Source: Bact-08 sp964533215 (lineage in GTDB: Bacteria; Bacteroidota; Bacteroidia; Bacteroidales; UBA932). Taken from it: 64,000 nucleotides of DNA. The stretch lies in NCBI GenBank assembly GCA_964533215.1, contig CAZHLJ010000006.1, forward strand, positions 62,001 to 126,000, written 5' to 3'. This document shows, piece after piece, positions 1-7,222 of the stretch. The translations under genes were made by a program, and so were the position numbers. Every line of letters starts with the position of its first letter. Within the stretch, counting starts at the first letter, position 1. The notes below the pieces were generated by a model. It made no database searches. It was not told the origin of the DNA and saw nothing but the letters and a program-made list of their open reading frames with translations.

Positions 1-39
1 GGCTTGGATTTTAGATAATTTAATTTTATAATTGGACAT
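1..39 (-). CDS. Start of a KdsC-like HAD phosphatase (partial, cut by window edge)
   Basis: An ATG at 39 on the minus strand opens a frame of 13 codons that runs off the window (reads MSNYKIKLSKIQA). It starts 13 bases after the stop of the DUF2520 gene and on the same strand. The sequence resembles the lead-in to the first HAD motif of Bacteroidales 3-deoxy-D-manno-octulosonate 8-phosphate phosphatases, and the DUF2520-KdsC gene pair is common in this order. The HAD catalytic motif itself lies outside the window, so the identification is inference from position and N-terminus. It would complement kdsA at 22372-23205 in Kdo synthesis. Confidence 0.5.
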   Translation of the reverse strand, partial: MSNYKIKLSKIQA

Positions 40-52
40 ATTGATAATATTA

Positions 53-874
53 TTATTTCCTGTTATAACCAGGCTGATTTGCTATCAGCTCAGAAATTCT
101 TTCGTATACCTCTTTGTGTTCAGGTAGATCACGAAGTAACTCAAGATGTTTTTCCATTGTCTTAAAGTCTCCTCTTTTGGCAGGTCCAGTCTGGACAATA
201 GAAGGATGCTCATATAAAAATGCTTTTCGAACTGTTTCTATTGCCAAAGGCATAAGGAAAGTCTGATTTGGTTTCGATAGGTCAAATGCAAGGCCTATAA
301 TGTAATTCACGAAATTGCTTACATACACAGCCGATAAGTGTATCTGCAATCTCTCAGCTGAGTCGGATACTTTATATTCGGAGCCTAGGGAATTTACTAG
401 ATCTATCAGAACTTTCTCCACCTCTTTGTCAGAAGATTCAATAAAAAAAGGAACAAGCCGGAACTCTACAGGTTTGATTTTGCTCAAGGTCATCAAAGGA
501 TATAAGACACCATATGCTGAATTTGAGCTCAAAAGATCTATCGGAGATGCACCGCTAGTGTGGAGAAGAATGGTTTTCTTTCCGGATTCATGCAAACTGG
601 AGGAAAAATCAATCGCCAGCTTTTCGATAGAATCATCAGAAACAGCCATAATGACAACATCAGAGTTGGATAAAAGAGTAAAATCACTTGTTGCAATGGT
701 CTTCTCAAATATATTGTGGGGATTATTCTCTTTCTTGTTCAGGATATGAGCCAGTTTATCGGCAGAATCCATGTTTCTACCACAGATATATTGAATAGTA
801 TGGCCTGCTGCCTTGAGGGCAATAGATAACCTATATGCTACATTCCCTGATCCCCAGATAGATATCTTATACAT
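53..874 (-). CDS. Rossmann-like DUF2520 domain protein
   Basis: A 273-residue protein with an N-terminal NAD(P)-binding Rossmann fold (IWGSGNVA, a GxGxxA-type loop right at the start) and an all-alpha C-terminal DUF2520 region, an arrangement resembling pyrroline-5-carboxylate reductase or F420-dependent oxidoreductase folds. The substrate is not known. I place the start at the ATG at 874, which begins MYKISIWG and leaves one base after the upstream stop; an ATG at 895 would add seven residues and overlap the upstream gene by 20 bases. The gene sits between a fucose-isomerase-like gene and a KdsC-like gene, suggesting one transcript. Family call is firm; function is not. Confidence 0.85.
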   Translation of the reverse strand: MYKISIWGSGNVAYRLSIALKAAGHTIQYICGRNMDSADKLAHILNKKENNPHNIFEKTIATSDFTLLSNSDVVIMAVSDDSIEKLAIDFSSSLHESGKKTILLHTSGASPIDLLSSNSAYGVLYPLMTLSKIKPVEFRLVPFFIESSDKEVEKVLIDLVNSLGSEYKVSDSAERLQIHLSAVYVSNFVNYIIGLAFDLSKPNQTFLMPLAIETVRKAFLYEHPSIVQTGPAKRGDFKTMEKHLELLRDLPEHKEVYERISELIANQPGYNRK

Positions 875-875
875 T

Positions 876-2123
876 TCAAAGTTTAAAGAATTCATTCAAC
901 TCTTTTTTATGTTTGCCCGGAATTAGGATGGAGTGATTTCCAAGATGACAGTTTAAAAACTCATCTATTTCCTGATCAGATTTGAATTGGAACTTGACCT
1001 GAGTCCTGCATCTTTCAACTATACTTGTGTTTTGAATCACTTCTCCCTCAAATGCATAATACTTTTCAAGATTAGAACCTCCACATTTGAACAGTGTATA
1101 TTTTCCTAAAGGAAACTTAGCTGCAACGCCTATCCCGACCTTTGACTCATAGTGAGAAGGTAAGGAAAAAGATTTAGACATACTGAGAGGAGCTGTGCAA
1201 TGTGCCATATCTATGCTTCTATCTCCTCTTTCTATCGACGAGGGGTTTGCCATAAATGAAGAGGTGTCGCAAAGGACTTTAACAATAAGCATTGACCAAA
1301 GAGAGGGTATATCTCCTTCACAACCCGAAACTATACCGGCATCATTCAATAGAGATAGAGAAAGACAAGAGGTTGTCCTGCAGGAAGAGAGGAGGTCGAA
1401 GCATTTTATAGTCAATGCATTGAGCTCGTATTCCTCTACAAGTCTGGTTATTGCATTATGAAGCTTGAGGGCTTCGATTATATCATTTTCACACCTGTCT
1501 ACATCTTTTCTGTTGGATAAAGTCTCAAGCAAGGATCTATTAATCGAGGAAAGCCTCTCCTGATCAAACTTATCCTGCAACTTTGATATTGGTATTTCAA
1601 TGAATTTGGCTCCAAATCTATTGCTGACAAAATCAATATCAACTTTAGACGAGATCAGCCATGAAGACTCTCCACCGATGAGGCCCACATTTGTTTTTGA
1701 CAATCTATGATGCGCCCTCTGAATTTTTTGTAAATTGATGAGTTCAACTTCCAACTCTTCAAGATACTTTTTTGAAGGTTCCGCAGGATAATTCAGATGT
1801 CTATGACTTATATCTTGGTTACCAAGCCATGAGGAGATTTCAAGAGATGCAGCAAGTGAGTTGTGAAACGAATCACTGAGAATTACATATGGTTTGGGAA
1901 GTTTTAGGAATTTCTCAGAGAACTTCTCTTCAACACCTCCTGTTGCAATAAAAGCTACTACCAGGCTGTCTTCTGAGGAAAGATTTTCAAGCTCGGAACA
2001 GTCAATAATCTCAACTTCATAAATTGATCTGAGTTCACTGAACAGTGGTTCTCTTGTTTTCATAAGAGACTCCTTATCGTGAAGAGGAGAGGAGAAAATT
2101 ACAATTTTGAGTTTATTGTCCAT
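876..2123 (-). CDS. L-fucose/L-arabinose isomerase-like protein
   Basis: A 415-residue protein with no signal peptide. The C-terminal half has the layout of the FucI/AraA-like fold: CEGD near residue 269, then MANPSS and AHCTAPL, which match the metal-binding and sugar-binding strands of fucose-isomerase-related proteins. It is shorter than classical FucI (about 590 residues), so it belongs to the compact fucose-isomerase-like group whose substrates are mostly unassigned. It is first in a minus-strand run with DUF2520 and the KdsC-like gene. Isomerase activity is inferred from family only; no fucose kinase or aldolase gene is nearby. Confidence 0.7.
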   Translation of the reverse strand: MDNKLKIVIFSSPLHDKESLMKTREPLFSELRSIYEVEIIDCSELENLSSEDSLVVAFIATGGVEEKFSEKFLKLPKPYVILSDSFHNSLAASLEISSWLGNQDISHRHLNYPAEPSKKYLEELEVELINLQKIQRAHHRLSKTNVGLIGGESSWLISSKVDIDFVSNRFGAKFIEIPISKLQDKFDQERLSSINRSLLETLSNRKDVDRCENDIIEALKLHNAITRLVEEYELNALTIKCFDLLSSCRTTSCLSLSLLNDAGIVSGCEGDIPSLWSMLIVKVLCDTSSFMANPSSIERGDRSIDMAHCTAPLSMSKSFSLPSHYESKVGIGVAAKFPLGKYTLFKCGGSNLEKYYAFEGEVIQNTSIVERCRTQVKFQFKSDQEIDEFLNCHLGNHSILIPGKHKKELNEFFKL

Positions 2124-2145
2124 TATGAAATGGTTTAATCTGGGG

Positions 2146-2153
2146 CAAAGGTA
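2146..2153 (-). promoter_or_regulatory. Candidate -7 box for the fucose-isomerase-like operon
   Basis: The minus strand reads TACCTTTG, a full match to the Bacteroidota -7 element TAnnTTTG, 22 bases upstream of the ATG at 2123. No TTTG lies at the usual 19-21 base spacing (the nearest, at 2168-2171, is 14 away), so only the -7 half is supported. Confidence 0.4.
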
Positions 2154-2238
2154 AAAATTTTGTGCGACAAATAGTGCCGGCGGTTTCTAGTCTAACTTTT
2201 ATTTCATTATTTTGTTATTTATTAAATTGTTCAATCCT

Positions 2239-3111
2239 ATGACATCTTCTTCAAAAAACATACGTATAGCCTTTGTATTAAACTTTGTTTTTGCAATAAT
2301 AGAACTTGTTGGTGGACTTTTCACTAACAGCGTTGCCATACTTTCTGATGCCCTCCATGATTTTGGGGACTCTCTTTCTTTGGGAATCGCATATTATCTG
2401 CAAAAAAAATCCAACAAAAAGAGTGACGAATATTATTCTTACGGCTATAAAAGATTTTCACTGTTGGGTTCAATTTTCATATCCACAGTATTGGCAGTCA
2501 GCTCGGTGTTTATCATAACCGAAAGTATAAAAAGACTTATCTCTCCCGAGCAGTCAGATGCAAAGGGAATGCTTATTCTAGCAATATTGGGAATAATTGT
2601 AAACGGATCTGCCGTTTTTAGATTGAAAAAAGGATCCTCGCTGAATGAAAAGGCTGTGATGCTTCATTTGATGGAAGATGTTCTGGGATGGATTGCCGTT
2701 TTGATTGCCAGTATTGTAATGATATTCGTCGATTTTCCTTTGATAGATCCATTACTCTCTATTGGGATTACAATATGGGTACTTGCAAACGTCTATAGGA
2801 ACTTGACCCAGACTCTTAAAATCATGCTTCAAGAGGTTCCTGGAGATGTGGAAACGGGAAAATTAAAGGAGGAAATTATTAGACTTCCGGGTATAGAATC
2901 AATACACGACGTACATATTTGGAGCCTTGACGGGGAGAATCATGTTCTCTCTCTTCACGTGGTGGTTGAAGGCAATCTTACATTTGATCAGATTACAGAA
3001 AGAAAAACAGCGATACGGACAATTGGAGAAAAGTACCATATTGGCCATATCACTGTCGAATTTGAAAGTAGCACAGAGGCAGACAACTGTGGGTATAACG
3101 GCAAGTGCTGA
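2239..3111 (+). CDS. Cation diffusion facilitator (zinc/divalent metal efflux)
   Basis: An inner-membrane proton-coupled metal exporter of the CDF family, about 290 residues. Transmembrane helix 2 carries SDALHDFGDS with the His/Asp pair of the transport site and helix 5 carries HLMEDV with the second pair. The cytoplasmic C-terminal ferredoxin-like domain contains HDVHIW and ends in DNCGYNGKC, a cysteine-bearing tail that may bind metal. I prefer the ATG at 2239 (MTSSSKN) to an ATG at 2212 because CDF proteins usually begin shortly before the first helix. It stands alone between two minus-strand units. Zinc is the likeliest substrate, from the HD-HD type residues. Confidence 0.9.
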   Translation: MTSSSKNIRIAFVLNFVFAIIELVGGLFTNSVAILSDALHDFGDSLSLGIAYYLQKKSNKKSDEYYSYGYKRFSLLGSIFISTVLAVSSVFIITESIKRLISPEQSDAKGMLILAILGIIVNGSAVFRLKKGSSLNEKAVMLHLMEDVLGWIAVLIASIVMIFVDFPLIDPLLSIGITIWVLANVYRNLTQTLKIMLQEVPGDVETGKLKEEIIRLPGIESIHDVHIWSLDGENHVLSLHVVVEGNLTFDQITERKTAIRTIGEKYHIGHITVEFESSTEADNCGYNGKC

Positions 3112-3141
3112 ATAAACCCACAATTGAAGCTTTGCTCTAAT

Positions 3142-4869
3142 TTATGCCTCAGGAACTACCTCTTCCTTTAAAGAGGCAAATGCGCTTAAATCGTCTGCTG
3201 AGAAGTCTTTTATATAAGAATATCTCTCATCATTCCAAGCCTTGGATTTGTTTGTATAAATGACAGCTGAGTTATAGAAACTCTCGTCTGAATGAGCATC
3301 TATTATCAACAAGTACGACATAATGATATGCGAAGCCATCTCTACAAGTCTTCTGGCATGGAAGTCAATGTACTCATTATCGAAACCGGAAACCATTGCA
3401 ACTGCCTGCTGATATTGTTCTGTCATCTCAACCAGAACCTTTTTGAGAGAAGCAAATTCAGCTTTGAATTCGAATTTCTCATATTCCTTGATTTGGTTAA
3501 GGTAAGCACCGTTAGTCACATATCGCTGTGCGGCAACAACCTGCAACTGAGAAGTTCCCTCGTAAATGGTTGTTATACGGGCATCACGATAGATTCTTTC
3601 TATAGGATAATCCTTCATAAAACCAGATCCTCCGTGAATCTGAAGTGAGTCATAGGCGTTCTGGTTGCTGTATTCAGATGCCATCATCTTCACCATAGGG
3701 GTGAACATATCTGCCAGTCTTTGATACTGCTTCATTTCACTTCTCTCCTCAGGGGTCAGTTTGCGATCGTGCTCGATAAATCCATAAGCCTTGTAGATAT
3801 CAACAAACCTGCTTGTTTCATATAACAAAGTTCTTGAAGCCTGAAGTTTGGCCTTGATTATGGCCAACATTTCATAAACAGCAGGGAACTGGATGATTGG
3901 CTTGCCAAACTGAGCTCTTTCATGTGCATACTTGAGAGCTTCACGATAGGCTGCCTCAGATATTCCGACAGACTGAGCAGCAACTCCAAGTCGAGCACCG
4001 TTCATCAATGTCATTACGTACTTTATAAGACCGAGTTTTCTTTCACCCACCAATTTTGCAGGAGCATTATTGAAAACCAGTTCACATGTAGGAGAACCTT
4101 TAATACCCAGTTTGTTCTCAATCCTGCGTACGCTTACACCTCCATTATCCTTGTCATATACGAAATAGGAGAGACCACGGCCGTCTTTTGTGTTCTCTTC
4201 AGAACGGGCAAGTACCAACTTGATCTGAGCATCACCATTTGTAATAAAACGCTTTACTCCATTCAGATACCAAATACCATCCTTTTCGTTGTATGTAGCT
4301 TTCAGCATTACTGCCTGAAGGTCACTTCCGGCATCCGGCTCAGTTAGATCCATAGAACAAGTGTCACCTTGATTAATTCTTGGAAGAAACTCCTTTTTAA
4401 TATCGTCCGATGCAAATTCATTTATTGTCTCTGCACAATCCTGCAGACCCCATATATTTGCAAAGCCGGCATCTGCTCTTGCAGCGATTTCACCAGACAT
4501 TACATAGGGCACCATAGGGAAGTTCAATCCGCCAAACTCTCTTGGAAGAGACATACCGTAAAGTCCTGCCTGTGTCAATAAATCTTGATTCTGTTGTGTG
4601 CCCGGAGCATATGTAACCCTTCCATTTTCATGGTGAGGGCCACACTTATCCACCTCTTCGGCATTAGGGGCAACAACGTCACCACAAATTTCCCCCATAA
4701 TCTCCATAACCTTGTCATAAGAATCGATAGCATCTTCTGCGGTACACGGCGCAAAATCAAACTTTCCGGAATCTTTAAAATTCTGTTCCTTAAGTGCTAC
4801 AATCTTCTTCATCAAAGGATTCTGAAGATGAAACTTTAAGTCCTTATTATCATTATAAAAATTTGCCAT
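3142..4869 (-). CDS. Acyl-CoA dehydrogenase
   Basis: A 575-residue FAD enzyme oxidising an acyl-CoA to the enoyl-CoA and passing electrons to EtfAB, encoded one base upstream in the same operon. Visible motifs are the substrate/FAD loop MDLTEPDAGSD near residue 170, the RAQFGKPI helix, the HGGSGFMKDYPIERIYRDAR segment and the catalytic-base region TIYEGTSQLQ. It is longer than medium-chain dehydrogenases (about 380) because of an extra C-terminal helical domain of roughly 130 residues, as in ACAD9- or very-long-chain-like and AidB-like relatives. Chain-length preference cannot be read from sequence. Placement with etfBA argues for fatty-acid or amino-acid derived acyl-CoA metabolism in an anaerobe. 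Confidence 0.92.
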   Translation of the reverse strand: MANFYNDNKDLKFHLQNPLMKKIVALKEQNFKDSGKFDFAPCTAEDAIDSYDKVMEIMGEICGDVVAPNAEEVDKCGPHHENGRVTYAPGTQQNQDLLTQAGLYGMSLPREFGGLNFPMVPYVMSGEIAARADAGFANIWGLQDCAETINEFASDDIKKEFLPRINQGDTCSMDLTEPDAGSDLQAVMLKATYNEKDGIWYLNGVKRFITNGDAQIKLVLARSEENTKDGRGLSYFVYDKDNGGVSVRRIENKLGIKGSPTCELVFNNAPAKLVGERKLGLIKYVMTLMNGARLGVAAQSVGISEAAYREALKYAHERAQFGKPIIQFPAVYEMLAIIKAKLQASRTLLYETSRFVDIYKAYGFIEHDRKLTPEERSEMKQYQRLADMFTPMVKMMASEYSNQNAYDSLQIHGGSGFMKDYPIERIYRDARITTIYEGTSQLQVVAAQRYVTNGAYLNQIKEYEKFEFKAEFASLKKVLVEMTEQYQQAVAMVSGFDNEYIDFHARRLVEMASHIIMSYLLIIDAHSDESFYNSAVIYTNKSKAWNDERYSYIKDFSADDLSAFASLKEEVVPEA

Positions 4870-4870
4870 A

Positions 4871-5890
4871 TTATTTGCTATTTTTTTTGTAAGACTTTAT
4901 CATCTTAGGTAATACTTCATTTAAGTCCCCAACTATTGCATAATCAGCAATTTGGTGGATTGGTGCATCAGGATCACTGTTGATTGAAATTATCATAGCA
5001 GATTGGTCCATACCGGCAGTATGTTGGATCTGACCGGAAATACCGACAGAAATAAAGAGTTTAGGCCTTACTGTCACACCTGTCTGACCAATTTGTCTTG
5101 CATGATCTGCAAAACCTGCATCAACAGCTGCGCGTGATGCGCCTACTTCTGCTCCAAGTACATGGGCCAGATCAAAAATCAGTTGGAAATTTTCCTTTGA
5201 ACCTACACCGAAACCACCCGCAACAATTATTGGAGAACCTTTGATGTCAATTTTTTTATCTTCAATCTGTCTTTCGATTATTTCTACAACAAAATCTGTG
5301 TCGTTAAGGATTGAATTCACATCAATCATATTTACCTCACCCTTAACAGGAACATCTAAGGCCTCTTTCTTCATCACACCCTCTCTAACGGTAGCCATTT
5401 GTGGACGATGCTCAGGATTAACGATTGTAGCAATAATGTTACCTCCAAATGCAGGGCGAATCTGATAAAGGAGATTGCTATAAACTGTTCCTGATTTTGA
5501 GTCTGTATGCTCTCCTATTTCAAGAGAAGTACAATCTGCTGTCAATCCGCTTACCAATGCGCTTGAGACACGTGGAGCCAAGTCTCGGCCAACACTAGTT
5601 GCCCCAAAAAGAGCGATCTGTGGATTCTCTGATTTAAAAAGAGCTATTGTAATTGCAGAATATGGAAGCGTCAGGAAATTAATCAAACGAGGATCGTCTG
5701 CAATATGAACCTTTTTGGCACCGTATAGAAATAATTCATCTTTTAGGATTGCTACATTGTGCCCTATTAAAAGAGCCTCTAAATTACAGGAAACCTCCTT
5801 TGCCAGAGAGCGGGCTTTGGTAAGCAGCTCCAGACTGACATCGCTGATCTTTCCGTTTTCTGTCTCGATGTATACTATTATATTGTTCAT
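4871..5890 (-). CDS. etfA: Electron transfer flavoprotein subunit alpha
   Basis: A 339-residue FixB/EtfA protein. The C-terminal FAD-binding domain is clear: TGVTVRPKLFISVGISG followed by QIQHTAGM and the DPDAPIHQIADYAIVGD tail that wraps the FAD. With EtfB it accepts electrons from the acyl-CoA dehydrogenase encoded one base downstream. It starts 18 bases after etfB ends. Some anaerobic EtfAB pairs bifurcate electrons with NADH; sequence inspection alone does not settle whether this one does. Confidence 0.95.
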   Translation of the reverse strand: MNNIIVYIETENGKISDVSLELLTKARSLAKEVSCNLEALLIGHNVAILKDELFLYGAKKVHIADDPRLINFLTLPYSAITIALFKSENPQIALFGATSVGRDLAPRVSSALVSGLTADCTSLEIGEHTDSKSGTVYSNLLYQIRPAFGGNIIATIVNPEHRPQMATVREGVMKKEALDVPVKGEVNMIDVNSILNDTDFVVEIIERQIEDKKIDIKGSPIIVAGGFGVGSKENFQLIFDLAHVLGAEVGASRAAVDAGFADHARQIGQTGVTVRPKLFISVGISGQIQHTAGMDQSAMIISINSDPDAPIHQIADYAIVGDLNEVLPKMIKSYKKNSK

Positions 5891-5908
5891 TGTTGAATTT
5901 TTAGATTA

Positions 5909-6781
5909 TTAACCAATAGTGTGAGAAGATATAAGCTCTTTGATAAGTCCCTCGATATCTTCATCACTGGATGTTAGTTTCTTTGACTCTTTTGCTTGAA
6001 AAACGATGTTTTCTATCTTCTTTACTTTTGTTGGAGATCCTGAAAGTCCATAGTTGATTTCATCACCACCTACATCTGCAACACCCCATTCCGGAATCTG
6101 CAGATATTCAAGATTTGAAGCAGAAAGATATGAATTGTTCTCAGTATCCTGTTCTGTTACAGTCCTTGCATGTTTATACTTCATCAGCTGTTTTGCATTT
6201 CTTGGCCTGCATGGAGCAGCTGTTGCATGAACAGTGATAAGGACAGGAGTAGGAGTTTTTACAATTTCTATTCCTCTTTCCAATCTTCTTTTGATTGTAA
6301 GCTTTCCATTTTCGAAATCAATAATATCCTCTGCATAGGTAACCTGAGGAATATTGAGCTTCTCTGCAACCTGCGGTCCAACCTGAGCAGTGTCACCATC
6401 AATAGCTTGTCTGCCAGCTATTATTATGTCTGGCTGCATCTTTCTGATTGCCATGGAAAGAGCATATGAGGTTGCCAGTGTATCAGCACCTGCAAATTTA
6501 CGATCTGTCAGAAGCACTCCTCCGTCAGCTCCTCTGAATAAACCCTCTCTTATTATCTCAGCCGCTCTGGATGGGCCCATTGTAAGAAGACGAATTTCAC
6601 TTCCTGGGAACTTATCCTTTAGTCTCAAAGCTTGTTCGAGAGCGTTCATGTCTTCCGGGTTAAAAATAGCAGGAAGGGCAGCACGGTTTACCGTACCATC
6701 TTCCTTCATGGCATTTTTCCCAACATTACGAGTATCTGGCACTTGCTTTGCCAGAACAACAATTTTAAATGTTTTAGTCAT
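5909..6781 (-). CDS. etfB: Electron transfer flavoprotein subunit beta
   Basis: A 290-residue FixA/EtfB protein. It has the N-terminal KIVVLAKQVPDT strand, the central GRQAIDGDTAQVGP nucleotide-binding loop and the TVHATAAPCRPRNAKQLMKYK region close to the alpha subunit. It lies between the DUF3467 gene (16-base gap) and etfA (18-base gap), so the four genes are probably co-transcribed from the promoter region near 7132. The VLAKQVPDT motif is shared by bifurcating and non-bifurcating ETFs, so it does not decide that question. Confidence 0.95.
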   Translation of the reverse strand: MTKTFKIVVLAKQVPDTRNVGKNAMKEDGTVNRAALPAIFNPEDMNALEQALRLKDKFPGSEIRLLTMGPSRAAEIIREGLFRGADGGVLLTDRKFAGADTLATSYALSMAIRKMQPDIIIAGRQAIDGDTAQVGPQVAEKLNIPQVTYAEDIIDFENGKLTIKRRLERGIEIVKTPTPVLITVHATAAPCRPRNAKQLMKYKHARTVTEQDTENNSYLSASNLEYLQIPEWGVADVGGDEINYGLSGSPTKVKKIENIVFQAKESKKLTSSDEDIEGLIKELISSHTIG

Positions 6782-6797
6782 ATTGTATTAAGGTATA

Positions 6798-7106
6798 TTA
6801 TGCTTCGGCAGAGTTGCCGCCAAAGCCCATTGGAATAACATTGTTTGGTTCGTTATGAAGCTCTATCTCTCCATACTGTTTTTCAAATTTGGAAATATTA
6901 TCCTGCAGTGCTAGATAGAGCCTTTTAGCATGCTCGGCAGTCATTATTATCCTGTTGTTTACCTGTGGTTTAGGCACCCCGGGCATCATGCGTATGAAGT
7001 CAAGGATAAATTCACTGCTTGAGTGAGTGATGATTGCAAGGTTCGAGTAAGACCCTTGAGCAACTTCACTGCTCAACTCTATATTCAATTCATTACTAGT
7101 GTCCAT
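6798..7106 (-). CDS. DUF3467 domain protein
   Basis: A small soluble protein of 102 residues matching DUF3467 over nearly its full length: an N-terminal beta region (GSYSNLAIITHSSSEFILDF), the MMPGVPKPQVNNRIIMT core and a helix (AEHAKRLYLALQDNI). The function of the family is not established. It is first in an apparent operon with etfB, etfA and the acyl-CoA dehydrogenase. In many other genomes DUF3467 genes sit next to RNA-polymerase or cell-envelope genes, so this placement may be incidental. Confidence 0.85.
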   Translation of the reverse strand: MDTSNELNIELSSEVAQGSYSNLAIITHSSSEFILDFIRMMPGVPKPQVNNRIIMTAEHAKRLYLALQDNISKFEKQYGEIELHNEPNNVIPMGFGGNSAEA

Positions 7107-7131
7107 TCCTTATAAAATTATTAAAACCGGA

Positions 7132-7139
7132 CAAAGATA
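7132..7139 (-). promoter_or_regulatory. Candidate -7 box for the DUF3467-etfBA operon
   Basis: The minus strand reads TATCTTTG, an exact match to TAnnTTTG, 25 bases upstream of the DUF3467 ATG. At the -33 position there is only TTCG (7157-7160) with a 17-base spacer, so the upstream half is weak. It lies back to back with the valS promoter. Confidence 0.5.
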
Positions 7140-7161
7140 CGATTTTTTCTTATATGCGAAT

Positions 7162-7192
7162 TTTGCGGAGGTTTTATAAATGCTTAACTTTG
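7162..7192 (+). promoter_or_regulatory. Bacteroidota-type promoter for the valS operon
   Basis: TTTG at 7162-7165, a 19-base spacer, then TAACTTTG at 7185-7192: both halves match the Bacteroidota housekeeping sigma consensus (TTTG, N19-21, TAnnTTTG). The valS ATG follows 30 bases later. This is one of the two complete promoters I can see and supports the taxonomic assignment. Confidence 0.8.
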
Positions 7193-7222
7193 CTGTTTAT
7201 TTAAAATAAATGCTCAAAAAAT

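Noticed and set aside
315..749. 144-codon plus-strand frame inside the DUF2520 gene
   Set aside because: Shadow of a conserved gene; no start context or similarity.
3922..4347. 141-codon plus-strand frame inside the acyl-CoA dehydrogenase gene
   Set aside because: Antisense shadow rich in Cys and Ser, no domain.
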